From Mycobacterium dioxanotrophicus (GTDB taxonomy: Bacteria; Actinomycetota; Actinomycetes; Mycobacteriales; Mycobacteriaceae): a stretch of DNA of 64,000 nucleotides. The notes below the pieces were generated by a model. It was not told the origin of the DNA and searched no databases. It saw only the letters and a program-made list of their open reading frames with translations. The DNA lies in assembly GCF_002157835.1 (NCBI RefSeq), contig NZ_CP020809.1, positions 4,526,001-4,590,000 of the forward strand, in the 5' to 3' direction. Numbering within the stretch: the stretch's first letter is position 1; each line of letters starts with the position of its first letter. Below, in pieces: positions 43,777 to 52,443 of this stretch. The translations under genes and the position numbers were made by a program.

Positions 43777-43928
43777 GGGAACGTTTCCGCCTTCGCTGAT
43801 GTTTGGGCCCGGTTGATCGGGCCTGTGGTCGCCTAGTCGGTCAAGTTGTCGTGCTCAAGTGCCAACTTATCGGGTTCGGGCAGACCGCCACAGCCCCCGA
43901 TGGGCGTTTCGCCGGGTCTGGGTACGCC

Positions 43929-44240
43929 TCAGGCGACGGCCATGGAGACCGGCTGCGGGATGACCACCTTGGTGGCAGCGTCGATGTGGGCCACGTTGGC
44001 CTGCTCGCGGCGCGCCATCCGCTCTCCGGCGTCGGTCAGCACGCGCGAGAGCCGCACGTCGAGGGCATCGCAGATGGAGCTGAGCAGTTCGCTGGAGGCC
44101 TCTTTGCGGCCACGTTCCACCTCCGACAGATACCCGAGGCTCACCCTGGCGGCATCGGACACCTCACGCAGGGTGCGGCCCTGCTCGGTGCGGGCGGTGC
44201 GCAGCACATCGCCGATCACTTCACGCAGCAATTCCGTCAT
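43929..44240 (-). CDS. clgR: Transcriptional activator ClgR
   Basis: This 103-residue regulator has an N-terminal HTH of the XRE/Cro type ([23 protein letters not shown], about 23-45). In mycobacteria it activates clp proteases and the psp operon. It ends in VSMAVA, the kind of hydrophobic Ala-rich tail used for ClpP-dependent turnover. A strong GGAGGG site precedes the ATG, and a SigE-type promoter lies 44-71 nt upstream. Confidence 0.94.
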   Translation of the reverse strand: MTELLREVIGDVLRTARTEQGRTLREVSDAARVSLGYLSEVERGRKEASSELLSSICDALDVRLSRVLTDAGERMARREQANVAHIDAATKVVIPQPVSMAVA

Positions 44241-44283
44241 CGTGCCCTCCTTCGGGTACCTACTCGACGGTTGTTACTTGCCA

Positions 44284-44311
44284 AACGCTGTGACCCACCA
44301 CGATGGTTCCC
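44284..44311 (-). promoter_or_regulatory. SigE-type promoter of clgR-pspA-pspM
   Basis: On the minus strand GGGAACC (44305-44311), a 17-bp spacer and CGTT (44284-44287) match the mycobacterial SigE consensus (GGAAC and CGTT). It points at clgR, which is SigE-dependent in M. tuberculosis. Confidence 0.7.
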
Positions 44312-44324
44312 GTCGGCAAGAAAC

Positions 44325-44813
44325 TCATTGGTGCTCGACCAGACGACGCAACCGGGCGATCGCCTCGTTGACCGCGGCCACCCGGATATCCCAGCGGGAA
44401 CCGGACAGCGTCAACTCGACCACCTCGGTGTCGACCGGTCCGGCCAGCCCGAGAAATACCGTTCCGGGCGGATGTCCGCCGTGCGCCTCGGGTCCGGCCA
44501 CCCCGGTGAGGCTCACGCCCCAGGTGGCGGCACAGCGCTGCCGTGCGCCGACGGCCAGTGCCCGCGCGGTGGGTGCCGCGACCGGGCCGACCGCGTCGAG
44601 CACCTGCGGCGCCACACCGGCCAGCCAGATCTTGGTGTCCTCGGTATAGGTGACCAGCCCGCCGTGCAGCACGGCGCTGGCACCGGGCACGCCGGCCAGC
44701 GTGGCCGCCAGCAGGCCTCCGGTCAGCGATTCTGCGGTGGCGACGCTCTGGCCGTTCACCGTGAGGTCGGCGACCAGCGCCTTTGCGTCGTCAGTTACCA
44801 GCGGATCGTCCAC
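44325..44813 (-). CDS. CinA C-terminal-type amidohydrolase
   Basis: This 162-residue protein matches the CinA C-terminal (PncC) domain, which deamidates nicotinamide mononucleotide. The conserved segments are VATAESLTGGLLAATL, GGLVTYTEDTK and SLTGVAGPEAHGGHPPGTVF. The N-terminal molybdopterin-like domain of full CinA is absent, as in many stand-alone forms. GTG start at 44813 with AGGA upstream, overlapping the end of pgsA by 23 bp, so the two are coupled. Confidence 0.88.
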   Translation of the reverse strand: MDDPLVTDDAKALVADLTVNGQSVATAESLTGGLLAATLAGVPGASAVLHGGLVTYTEDTKIWLAGVAPQVLDAVGPVAAPTARALAVGARQRCAATWGVSLTGVAGPEAHGGHPPGTVFLGLAGPVDTEVVELTLSGSRWDIRVAAVNEAIARLRRLVEHQ

Positions 44814-45396
44814 GTGAATTCCTGATCGCCGAAACCACATAGTCGGCGCCGGTGACGATGGTCAGCACCACGGCCGCCCACATGATCACCCACGCCACAG
44901 TCAGCCAGATCCCCGGCCAGTTGTGCAGCGGCAGCACGAACAATCCGATCGCGACCGCCTGCACCAGCGTCTTGAGTTTGCCGCCACGGCTGGCCGGGAT
45001 GACACCGTGACGCAACACCATGAAGCGCAGGATCGTGATTCCGATCTCGCGCAGCAGAATCACGCCGGTGATCCACCAGGGCAGGTCACCGAGCATGGAC
45101 AGACCGATCAACGCCGACCCGATGAGCGCCTTGTCGGCGATCGGGTCGGCCAGTGCGCCGAACTCCGAGACCACGCCGTAGCTGCGCGCCAGGGCGCCGT
45201 CGAACCGGTCGGTGATCACCGCGACCGAGAACACCGCGAAAGCGACTATCCGCCAGAACGTTTCATGGCCATCGCCGACGAACAGCAACACCAGGAAGAC
45301 CGGAACGAGCACCAACCGGGCTCCGGTGAGAATGTTGGGCAAGCTGGCGATGAAGGCATGCGGCACCAACGGATCAGTAGAAGGTTGGCCCGGCAC
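44791..45396 (-). CDS. pgsA3: CDP-alcohol phosphatidyltransferase PgsA3
   Basis: This 201-residue membrane enzyme probably makes phosphatidylglycerol phosphate from CDP-diacylglycerol and glycerol-3-phosphate. The family motif D-x2-DG-x2-AR-x8-G-x3-D-x3-D is complete (DRFDGALARSYG, EFGALADPIAD). About five membrane helices are present. The GTG at 45396 follows a -10 hexamer at leaderless distance. The position between clgR/cinA and argA matches Rv2746c. Confidence 0.93.
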   Translation of the reverse strand: MPGQPSTDPLVPHAFIASLPNILTGARLVLVPVFLVLLFVGDGHETFWRIVAFAVFSVAVITDRFDGALARSYGVVSEFGALADPIADKALIGSALIGLSMLGDLPWWITGVILLREIGITILRFMVLRHGVIPASRGGKLKTLVQAVAIGLFVLPLHNWPGIWLTVAWVIMWAAVVLTIVTGADYVVSAIRNSRGRSAGN

Positions 45397-45402
45397 CGCA
45401 AC

Positions 45403-45408
45403 AGAATA
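45403..45408 (-). promoter_or_regulatory. -10 element of pgsA3, leaderless start
   Basis: On the minus strand TATTCT ends 6 nt before the GTG of pgsA3. It shares a 42-bp divergent region with the argA promoter. Confidence 0.5.
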
Positions 45409-45425
45409 TCGGTTGCCGAAACAGA

Positions 45426-45431
45426 TACTCT
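45426..45431 (+). promoter_or_regulatory. -10 element of argA, leaderless start
   Basis: TACTCT ends 7 nt before the GTG at 45439, giving a leaderless argA transcript divergent from pgsA3. Confidence 0.5.
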
Positions 45432-45438
45432 TCCAGCT

Positions 45439-45960
45439 GTGAACGAAGGCAGCGCGCCACCGGCGACCAGTCCCTTGGTGCGCCGGGCCCGCACCTCCGA
45501 TGTCCCCCGGATCAAGGAGCTGGTGGACATCTACGCAGGCAAGATCCTTCTGGAAAAGAACCTGGTGACGCTGTACGAGGCGGTTCAGGAATTCTGGGTG
45601 GTCGAGCTCGACGGCGAACTGGTCGGCTGCGGTGCCCTGCACGTGCTGTGGGCCGACCTCGGTGAAGTGCGCACGGTGGCGGTCCATCCGAAGGTCCGGG
45701 GCACCGGCGTGGGCCACGTTCTGCTCGAGCAGCTGCTCCGGGCCGCCCGCGATCTTCATCTGAGCCGCATCTTCGTGCTGACCTTCGAGATCGACTTCTT
45801 CGGCCGCCACGGCTTCAAGGAGATCGACGGCACCCCGGTGACCGCCGAGGTGTACGAGGAGATGTGCCGCTCATACGACACCGGTGTGGCCGAGTTCCTC
45901 GACCTGTCCTACGTCAAACCGAACACGCTCGGTAACACCCGGATGCTGCTGACCCTCTGA
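45439..45960 (+). CDS. argA: N-acetylglutamate synthase ArgA (GNAT)
   Basis: This 173-residue GNAT acetyltransferase starts arginine synthesis by acetylating glutamate. The acetyl-CoA-binding core is visible (VRTVAVHPKVRGTGVGHVLLEQLL, with R/Q-x-x-G-x-G/A as RGTGVG), preceded by VVELDGELVGCGALHVLW. The single-domain form corresponds to Rv2747. The GTG at 45439 agrees with the family length and a leaderless -10. It is convergent with ftsK, separated by a long hairpin. Confidence 0.92.
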   Translation: MNEGSAPPATSPLVRRARTSDVPRIKELVDIYAGKILLEKNLVTLYEAVQEFWVVELDGELVGCGALHVLWADLGEVRTVAVHPKVRGTGVGHVLLEQLLRAARDLHLSRIFVLTFEIDFFGRHGFKEIDGTPVTAEVYEEMCRSYDTGVAEFLDLSYVKPNTLGNTRMLLTL

Positions 45961-45966
45961 GCGAGT

Positions 45967-46007
45967 TGTGGAGTCTCACCCGTACTCGCGACGCGTGAGA
46001 CTCCACA
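45967..46007. terminator. Bidirectional terminator-like hairpin, argA/ftsK
   Basis: TGTGGAGTCTCAC (45967-45979) and GTGAGACTCCACA (45995-46007) are perfect 13-bp arms around a 15-nt loop. It occupies the gap between the convergent argA and ftsK genes. No T tract. Confidence 0.6.
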
Positions 46008-46016
46008 CCCGCGGCC

Positions 46017-48572
46017 TCAGAACTCGTCGGCCTCGTCGTCGGTGTCGGTACCGTTGGCGTCGGCGCCACCGCGGATCAGTGCCAGAGTGCCTGCCAGCTC
46101 GTCGGGTTTGACCAGCACCTCACGGGCCTTGGAGCCCTCGGACGGTCCGACGATCTGACGGGTCTCCATGAGGTCCATCAGGCGACCCGCCTTCGCGAAG
46201 CCGACGCGCAGCTTGCGCTGCAACATCGAGGTGGACCCGAACTGCGAGGACACCACGAGCTCGACGGCCTGCAGGAAGACATCCAGGTCGTCGCCGATGT
46301 CGGGGTCGACGTCCTTGCGCTCGCCCGCCTTGACCGCGGTGACGCCGTCGACGAACTCCGGTTCGGCCTGCGCCTTGGTGGCCTCGACGACGGCGTGGAT
46401 CTCCTCGTCGGTGATGAACGCGCCCTGCATACGCAACGGCTTGTTGGCACCCATCGGCAGGAACAGGCCGTCGCCCATACCGATCAGCTTCTCGGCGCCG
46501 GGCTGGTCGAGGATGACGCGGCTGTCGGTCAGCGATGAGGTCGCGAAGGCCAGCCGGGACGGCACGTTGGTCTTGATCAGACCGGTGACGACGTCCACCG
46601 ACGGCCTTTGGGTGGCCAAGACCAGATGGATTCCCGCGGCACGGGCCTTCTGCGTGATGCGCACGATGGCGTCCTCGACGTCGCGCGGCGCGGTCATCAT
46701 CAGGTCGGCGAGCTCGTCGACGATCGCCAGGATGTACGGGTAGGGCTTGTAGACGCGTTCACTACCGAGCGGCGTGCTGATCTCACCGCTGCGCACCTTC
46801 TCGTTGAACACGTCGATGTGACGCACCCGCGAGGCCTTCATGTCCTGGTAGCGCTGTTCCATCTCCTCGACCAGCCAGGCCAGCGCGGCGGCGGCCTTCT
46901 TGGGTTCGGTGATGATCGGCGTGATCAGGTGCGGAATGCCTTCATACGGCGTGAGTTCCACCATCTTCGGGTCGATCAGGATCATCCTGACCTCGTCGGG
47001 GGTGGCCCGTGCCAGCAGCGACACCAGCATCGAGTTGACGAAGCTGGACTTACCGGAACCGGTCGAACCGGCCACCAGCAGGTGCGGCATCTTGGCCAGG
47101 TTCGCCGAGACGAAGTCGCCTTCGATGTCCTTGCCGAGACCGATCACCAACGGGTGGTGGTCACGTCGCGTCGACGGTGCGGTGAGCACGTCGGAGAGCC
47201 GCACCATCTCGCGGTCGGTGTTGGGCACCTCGATGCCGACGGCCGATTTGCCCGGGATGGGCGCGAGCATGCGGACGCTCTCGGTGGCGACCGCGTAGGC
47301 GATATTGCGGTGCAGTGCAGTGATTTTCTCGACCTTGACGCCGGGCCCGAGTTCCACCTCGTAGCGGGTGACGGTCGGGCCGCGGGTGCAGCCGGTGACG
47401 GCCGCGTCGACCTTGAACTGTTCGAGCACCGACGAGATGGCGTCGGTCATCTGGTCATTGGCCGCCGTGCGCAGCTTCGGTGGGTCACCGGCGATGAGCA
47501 GATCCAAGGGCGGCAGCGTGTACGGGCCCTCGACCACCCGATCGACGACGATCGTGTCGTCGGCCTTCTTGGCCGGCTTGGGCTCGGCGACCTTCTTGCG
47601 GCGGGGTTTGACCGCAGGCTCGGGAACCGTTGGCGCTTCGGCCTCTTCGGCCAGCGGGTAGTTCTCCATCGGCGTGCCGGTCAGCGCTTTGGGCGCCTCG
47701 ATCGCGGCGGTGGGCCAGTTCTTGGCCTGTTCCGGCGTGTACGCAGGATCGTCGTAGTAGCCGTCGGAGAAGTCGTCGGCGGGCTCCGCGTCGGCGTACC
47801 CGTCGTCATAGTCGTCGTCGTAGTACTCGTCGTCATCATCGAACGCGCGGGTCCGGAACATCGCGCGCAATGTCGCGGGCACTTCGCGGATCGTCGTCCC
47901 GGTGATCAGCAGCACGCCGAACAGCACGCCGATGAAGAGCAACGGCGCGGCGATCCACGCGGTCAGTCCGTCCGAGAGCGGTCCGCCGATGGCGAATCCG
48001 ACGAATCCGGCCGCCAGCCTGCGCCCGGCGGGATCCTCCGGCGAGCCGGCCCACAGGTGCCAGAGTCCCAAGGCCGGCAGCGTGACCATGGAGACGCCGA
48101 GGATCATCCGCGGGCGCGATTCCGGATCGGGTTCGGTACGCATCAGCACCACGGCGGCGACGGCCAGCACGATCGGAACAAGCACAACGGGTTCGCCGAC
48201 GACGGTCCGCAATGCCGTGTCTATCCAGGCGCCGACGGGACGGGCCGCGTCGAACCAGGAGCTGGCCGCGACCACCACGGCGATGCCCAGGAGTGCCAGC
48301 GCGAGCCCGTCGCGGCGGTGGCCCGGTTCGATCTCGCGGGCTCGGCCGACCGAGCGCGCCGTCGAACCTGCGCCCTTGGCCAGCATCAGCCACCCGGCGC
48401 GCGCGCCGCGACCGAGTTTCTGGCCGGCGACGGCCACCGGTGAGCCGTGGGGCCGGCGGGCCGGCTTGCGCCTGGGTGGCGCAGGTCGGGCAGGTGCCTG
48501 CCGCCCGGAGCGTGAGCTGGGCTTTGACCTGCTCGAACGGGCTCCAGATCGCGCAGCGGTCTTGTCAGCCAT
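46017..48572 (-). CDS. ftsK: DNA translocase FtsK
   Basis: This 851-residue septal protein couples division to chromosome segregation. The N-terminal 60 residues are basic, followed by four or five membrane helices (about 90-250), an acidic Asp/Tyr-rich linker (DDDDEYYDDDYDDGY) and the RecA-like motor with Walker A VAGSTGSGKSS and Walker B MILIDPKMVEL. The C-terminal gamma winged helix (LVVSSQFGSTSMLQRKLRVGF) reads KOPS sites. The ATG at 48572 is the first with a sensible N-terminus. Confidence 0.96.
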   Translation of the reverse strand: MADKTAARSGARSSRSKPSSRSGRQAPARPAPPRRKPARRPHGSPVAVAGQKLGRGARAGWLMLAKGAGSTARSVGRAREIEPGHRRDGLALALLGIAVVVAASSWFDAARPVGAWIDTALRTVVGEPVVLVPIVLAVAAVVLMRTEPDPESRPRMILGVSMVTLPALGLWHLWAGSPEDPAGRRLAAGFVGFAIGGPLSDGLTAWIAAPLLFIGVLFGVLLITGTTIREVPATLRAMFRTRAFDDDDEYYDDDYDDGYADAEPADDFSDGYYDDPAYTPEQAKNWPTAAIEAPKALTGTPMENYPLAEEAEAPTVPEPAVKPRRKKVAEPKPAKKADDTIVVDRVVEGPYTLPPLDLLIAGDPPKLRTAANDQMTDAISSVLEQFKVDAAVTGCTRGPTVTRYEVELGPGVKVEKITALHRNIAYAVATESVRMLAPIPGKSAVGIEVPNTDREMVRLSDVLTAPSTRRDHHPLVIGLGKDIEGDFVSANLAKMPHLLVAGSTGSGKSSFVNSMLVSLLARATPDEVRMILIDPKMVELTPYEGIPHLITPIITEPKKAAAALAWLVEEMEQRYQDMKASRVRHIDVFNEKVRSGEISTPLGSERVYKPYPYILAIVDELADLMMTAPRDVEDAIVRITQKARAAGIHLVLATQRPSVDVVTGLIKTNVPSRLAFATSSLTDSRVILDQPGAEKLIGMGDGLFLPMGANKPLRMQGAFITDEEIHAVVEATKAQAEPEFVDGVTAVKAGERKDVDPDIGDDLDVFLQAVELVVSSQFGSTSMLQRKLRVGFAKAGRLMDLMETRQIVGPSEGSKAREVLVKPDELAGTLALIRGGADANGTDTDDEADEF

Positions 48573-48658
48573 GTCCGTCAGCCTAGTCGCACTGGCCTCA
48601 GATTCACCATCTGCCACACAGGTCACAGAAACGTTGCATTTCTGCCGTAATGGCGGTC

Positions 48659-48664
48659 TACCGT
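48659..48664 (+). promoter_or_regulatory. -10 element of the DUF2834 gene, leaderless start
   Basis: TACCGT ends 6 nt before the ATG at 48671, consistent with leaderless transcription divergent from ftsK. Confidence 0.45.
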
Positions 48665-48670
48665 CCCGCC

Positions 48671-49111
48671 ATGAGTCATCCGACCTCGCCCGCCACGCAG
48701 ACCAGACTTCTGTGCATCGGCTACGCAGTCATCGCCGCGGTTGCCCTGGCCGCCACCTGGAGCCAGAACGTCGCCTACTTTCACAGCCCGACCGGCCTGT
48801 TGACCTTCTGGAGCGATACCAAGGTCAACCCGGCCTCGCGCTCCATCACCGTCGACATCGTGCTCTTTTTCCTCGCCGCGGCGATCTTCATGGTGGTCGA
48901 GGCACGCAAACACGCCATCCCCTATGTCTGGGCCTACTTGCTCGGCGGTGCCCTCATCGCCATCAGCGTCACCTTCCCGCTGTTCCTCATCGCCCGGCAA
49001 TTGCGGGTCGGCCCATCGGAGACCACGCGACTGGGCGCCGTCGACGCGACCATCTTGGCGGTGCTGAGCGTGCTCACCATCGCCTTCGTGATCTGGGTCG
49101 ACGTGGCATGA
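48671..49111 (+). CDS. DUF2834-type membrane protein
   Basis: This 146-residue protein has four likely membrane helices (GYAVIAAVALAATW, ITVDIVLFFLAAAIFMV, VWAYLLGGALIAISVTFPLFLI, ATILAVLSVLTIAFVIWVDV). It matches the DUF2834 pattern of short terpene-cyclase-like membrane proteins. Function unknown. It lies between divergent ftsK and the monooxygenase gene 48 bp downstream. Confidence 0.75.
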   Translation: MSHPTSPATQTRLLCIGYAVIAAVALAATWSQNVAYFHSPTGLLTFWSDTKVNPASRSITVDIVLFFLAAAIFMVVEARKHAIPYVWAYLLGGALIAISVTFPLFLIARQLRVGPSETTRLGAVDATILAVLSVLTIAFVIWVDVA

Positions 49112-49159
49112 GTACGCTGGACACCTGTCCGGCCATACTGACCCGAGGAGTCTGCACCC

Positions 49160-49474
49160 ATGCCAGTTGTCGTCGTCGCCACCATGAAAGCCAAGCCCGA
49201 GTCCGTGGACACGGTGCGAGACGCCTGCAAGAAGGCCATCGAGGCGGTGCACAACGAGCCGGGATGTGAGCTGTACTCGCTGCACGAGGCCGACGGCACC
49301 TTTGTCTTCGTCGAGCAGTGGGCCGACGCCGACGCATTGAAGACGCACAGCACGGCCCCCGCGATCGGCGCCCTGTTCGGCACGGTCGGTGAACTCCTCG
49401 ACGGCGCACCCGACATCAAGATGCTGCAGCCCGTCGTCGCCGGTGACCCGGCCAAGGGTCAGCTGCGGCCGTAA
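49160..49474 (+). CDS. Antibiotic-biosynthesis-monooxygenase-fold protein (Rv2749-like)
   Basis: This 104-residue ABM-domain protein (ferredoxin-like dimer) shows the typical pattern [29 protein letters not shown] and [16 protein letters not shown]. Such proteins range from heme-degrading enzymes to quinol monooxygenases; the substrate here is unknown. GAGGAG precedes the ATG. The TAA overlaps the next ATG by one base, so it forms an operon with the SDR and methyltransferase. Confidence 0.85.
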   Translation: MPVVVVATMKAKPESVDTVRDACKKAIEAVHNEPGCELYSLHEADGTFVFVEQWADADALKTHSTAPAIGALFGTVGELLDGAPDIKMLQPVVAGDPAKGQLRP

Positions 49475-50301
49475 TGCCGGTCAACGGCCCCCTGGCTCGA
49501 AAGGTCGCGTTCATCACCGGTGCCGCGCGGGGCCAGGGCCGCGCCGAGGCGGTGCGGCTGGCCTCGGACGGCGCCGACATCATCGCCGTGGACCTGTGCG
49601 ACCAGATCGCATCGGTCCCCTACCCCATGGCCACCCCGGACGATCTGGCCGCGACGGTCGAGCTCGTCGAACAGACCGGTGCCCGCATCGTCGCGCGGCA
49701 GGCCGACGTGCGTGACGAAGATGCCCTGCGTACCGCGCTGCAGGCCGGGCTTGCCGAACTGGGCCGACTCGACATCGTCGTCGCCAACGCGGGGATCGCA
49801 CCGATGCAGTCCGGCCCCGACGGCTGGCGTGACGTCATCGACGTCAACCTGACCGGGGTACACAACACCGTCGAGGTGGCGTTCCCGACGATGGTGGACC
49901 AGGGCGATGGCGGTTCGATCGTCCTGATCAGCTCAGCGGCGGGGCTGATCGGCGTGGGCGGCGGCGACCGAGGCTCGATCGGCTACACCGCAGCCAAGCA
50001 CGGCATCGTCGGCCTGATGCGCGCCTACGCCAACTACCTTGCCCCACACAGCATTCGAGTCAACTCTGTGCACCCCACCGGCGTGGACACCCCGATGATC
50101 AACAACGAGTTCACCCGCCGATGGCTCAAGCACGTCGCCGAGGAGCTGCACGCACCAACAGATTTCGGCAATGCCCTGCCGGTTCAGGTGGTGCAGGCCG
50201 AGGATGTCGCCAACGCGGTCGCGTGGCTCGTGTCCGATCAGGCCCGCTACGTGACCGGCGTGACACTCCCGGTGGACGCAGGTATCGTCAACAAGCGATG
50301 A
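49474..50301 (+). CDS. Mycofactocin-type SDR oxidoreductase (Rv2750-like)
   Basis: This 275-residue short-chain dehydrogenase shows the nucleotide motif [22 protein letters not shown] and the YTAAK active site with an upstream Ser (LISSAAG). The insertion after the first strand ([20 protein letters not shown]) is typical of the mycofactocin-coupled SDR family, whose members keep NAD(H) bound and pass electrons to mycofactocin. The alcohol substrate is unknown. It overlaps both neighbours (1 and 4 nt). Confidence 0.9.
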   Translation: MPVNGPLARKVAFITGAARGQGRAEAVRLASDGADIIAVDLCDQIASVPYPMATPDDLAATVELVEQTGARIVARQADVRDEDALRTALQAGLAELGRLDIVVANAGIAPMQSGPDGWRDVIDVNLTGVHNTVEVAFPTMVDQGDGGSIVLISSAAGLIGVGGGDRGSIGYTAAKHGIVGLMRAYANYLAPHSIRVNSVHPTGVDTPMINNEFTRRWLKHVAEELHAPTDFGNALPVQVVQAEDVANAVAWLVSDQARYVTGVTLPVDAGIVNKR

Positions 50302-51170
50302 GCCGCACAGACCCGGTCGCTCAAACTGCTTTCGGCCCAATGGTGTTGGCCGCCACTGAGCAGTACCAGGGCCCAGGGCGGCTGGTCGACGACGACCTGG
50401 CGGAGTCCTTTCTACCGACGTCCCTGCGCGCCATGACCCGATTGCTGCGCTGGCGCATACCCCGCGAATGGTCCATCCGCGCCGCCGAACGGTCCCAGCC
50501 CGGACTGTGGGCAAACGTGTCCTGCCGCAAGCGATTCATCGATGAGTTGCTCGACGCCGCGCTGCCCGACATCGACGCCGTGGTGATTCTCGGCGCCGGC
50601 ATGGACACCCGCGCCTATCGACTGGCACGACGCAGCACCATACCGGTGTTCGAGGTCGACCTGCCGGTGAACATCAACCGCAAACGTTCCGTGGTGCGTC
50701 GAGCGCTCGGCGCGGTTCCGGATTCGGTGCGGCTGATACCCGTCGACTTCGAACACGACGATCTCGCAGCCGAACTCACCAGGCACGGTCACCGCGCCGC
50801 GGACCGCACGTTCTTCGTATGGGAGGGCGTGACGCAGTACCTCACCGAGGCCGGCGTGCGGGCCACATTCGACTACCTGAGCACGGCCACACCGGGCAGC
50901 CGACTGGCCTTCACCTATGTCCGTGCCGACTTCATCGACGGCACCCATCGCTACGGCGCCGAATCGTTGTATCGCAGGTTCTGCGTTCGCAAGCGGATCT
51001 GGCAGTTCGGGCTGAACCCCGACGACATCGCGCCGTTCATCTCGCCTTACGGCTGGGAACTGATCGAGCAGGCCGGTCCCGACTATCTGGTCGAGCACTA
51101 CGTCAAGCCGGCCGGCCGCAAACTCGGTGCGTCCCAAGTGGAGTGGACGGCCTACGCGGCGCGACGCTGA
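50298..51170 (+). CDS. SAM-dependent methyltransferase, LCMT family (Rv2751-like)
   Basis: This 290-residue protein belongs to the leucine-carboxyl-methyltransferase-like group common in mycobacteria. The SAM-binding motif is [16 protein letters not shown], followed by FEVDLP and [11 protein letters not shown]. The substrate is unknown. The ATG overlaps the SDR stop (ATGA). It is convergent with the DUF2249 gene. Confidence 0.88.
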   Translation: MSRTDPVAQTAFGPMVLAATEQYQGPGRLVDDDLAESFLPTSLRAMTRLLRWRIPREWSIRAAERSQPGLWANVSCRKRFIDELLDAALPDIDAVVILGAGMDTRAYRLARRSTIPVFEVDLPVNINRKRSVVRRALGAVPDSVRLIPVDFEHDDLAAELTRHGHRAADRTFFVWEGVTQYLTEAGVRATFDYLSTATPGSRLAFTYVRADFIDGTHRYGAESLYRRFCVRKRIWQFGLNPDDIAPFISPYGWELIEQAGPDYLVEHYVKPAGRKLGASQVEWTAYAARR

Positions 51171-51180
51171 CCGGCGGCGC

Positions 51181-51783
51181 TCAGCCCGCCTTGGCCGGCA
51201 CGGTGGGCTCCAGCAGCAGCGCGCGGCGCCGTTGATGCACAGTCAGGTACCGCAAACCGTCCGGGCCTGCCGCGAACTGCCTGCGGGACCGCTTCGGCAG
51301 CCACACGACGTCGCCCGGTCGCAGGTCGACGCCGCCGAGCTCGGTGAGGAGCCGACCGGATCCATCCAACGCGTGGATGAGCACGTCGAGGTCCGGCCCG
51401 GTGTGCGCATCGATGCCGGCGCCGGGAGCCAGCACGATGATGTTGGAATCGAGCCCGCAGTCATGCATCTGCAGCTTCCACACCGCACCGGTCATGTCGG
51501 CGGCGACCGGGTTCGCGGCGTTGGTGTTGGTCAGCACGCGCGGTAGCGGGTTCGCCGCCAGTTTGGTGATCCTGATGCGCCAGACCTGCGGGCCCGCCTG
51601 GACGTACTCCCAGTCGTGGCTCCCGGGGTGGTCCACCTCGAACTCGTCGCGCAGGTGCCGGGGGTCGTGGTTGTTGACCAGGATGAACGCGGCACCTACC
51701 GGGAGGCTGTGGTACGCGGCGAAGATCGCGGGGTGCTTGTCGGGTTTGGGCAATCCCCGGACGTCGAGTTCATGCTCGGTCAT
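51181..51783 (-). CDS. DUF2249-cupin protein
   Basis: This 200-residue protein has an N-terminal DUF2249 domain (DVRGLPKPDKHPAIFAAYHSL, FILVNNHDPRHL, about 5-80) and a C-terminal cupin (IIVLAPGAGIDAHTG, LRPGDVVWLPKRSRRQF). DUF2249 proteins often accompany nitrogen-oxide or iron-related genes. It is divergent from an HTH regulator with a 48-bp shared region; a TAAACT -10 lies 7 nt before its ATG. Confidence 0.82.
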   Translation of the reverse strand: MTEHELDVRGLPKPDKHPAIFAAYHSLPVGAAFILVNNHDPRHLRDEFEVDHPGSHDWEYVQAGPQVWRIRITKLAANPLPRVLTNTNAANPVAADMTGAVWKLQMHDCGLDSNIIVLAPGAGIDAHTGPDLDVLIHALDGSGRLLTELGGVDLRPGDVVWLPKRSRRQFAAGPDGLRYLTVHQRRRALLLEPTVPAKAG

Positions 51784-51790
51784 GCGTTAA

Positions 51791-51796
51791 AGTTTA
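51791..51796 (-). promoter_or_regulatory. -10 element of the DUF2249 gene, leaderless start
   Basis: On the minus strand TAAACT ends 7 nt before the ATG at 51783. The surrounding AT-rich stretch (51787-51800) is unusual for this genome and probably serves both divergent genes. Confidence 0.45.
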
Positions 51797-51831
51797 TACA
51801 GACCAGCATTGTGAAAACCAGGAGGATTGCG

Positions 51832-52443
51832 ATGAGCCGACGCGCCGACGTCCTCGAAATCCTCCGTGCGGCCACTGAACCCATGACCATCATCGAGCTG
51901 GCCGATGCGCTTGAGGTACACCCCAACACCGCCCGGTTCCACTTGGAGGCGCTCGTGGACACGGGTCAGGTGCAGCGGGTGGATTCCGATCATCGCGGAC
52001 CGGGCCGCCCACCCCAGCTGTTCCGGGCGGTCCGCCGCATGGACCCCGGTGGGCCCACCCGCTACCGCGTGCTTGCCGACATCCTCACCCAGGCCCTGGC
52101 CACCGAGCCGGATCCTGGCGCACGGGCGCTCGACATCGGTCGGGCCTGGGGCCGCGGTGTCCCCCAACCGAATTCGGACAGCCCGGCAGGCGCTCTGGTG
52201 GGGTTGCTCGACGAATTCGGCTTCGCGCCAGAACGGTCCGTGAGTGATCAGGTGCGGTTGCGGCACTGCCCCTTCCTCGAGCTCGCCGAAACCCGCGCGG
52301 CGGTGGTGTGCCCGATCCATCTGGGCCTCATGCAGGGCGCGCTGGAGAGCTGGCAGTCACCCATCGGCGTGGACCGGCTGGACGCATTCGTCGAACCTGA
52401 CCTCTGCCTGGTTCACCTCACCACCGAAGGAGATACCCGATGA
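51832..52443 (+). CDS. Winged-HTH regulator with conserved cysteines
   Basis: This 203-residue regulator has an N-terminal winged helix (MTIIELADALEVHPNTARFHLEALVDTGQVQRV, about 18-50). The C-terminal region contains HCPFLELAETRAAVVCPIHLGLMQGAL, a Cys/His pattern like that of SufR-type iron-sulfur regulators, so it may sense redox state or nitric oxide (inference). Perfect AGGAGG ribosome-binding site. It is divergent from the DUF2249-cupin gene and overlaps the next gene by 4 nt; it probably controls both. Confidence 0.85.
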   Translation: MSRRADVLEILRAATEPMTIIELADALEVHPNTARFHLEALVDTGQVQRVDSDHRGPGRPPQLFRAVRRMDPGGPTRYRVLADILTQALATEPDPGARALDIGRAWGRGVPQPNSDSPAGALVGLLDEFGFAPERSVSDQVRLRHCPFLELAETRAAVVCPIHLGLMQGALESWQSPIGVDRLDAFVEPDLCLVHLTTEGDTR

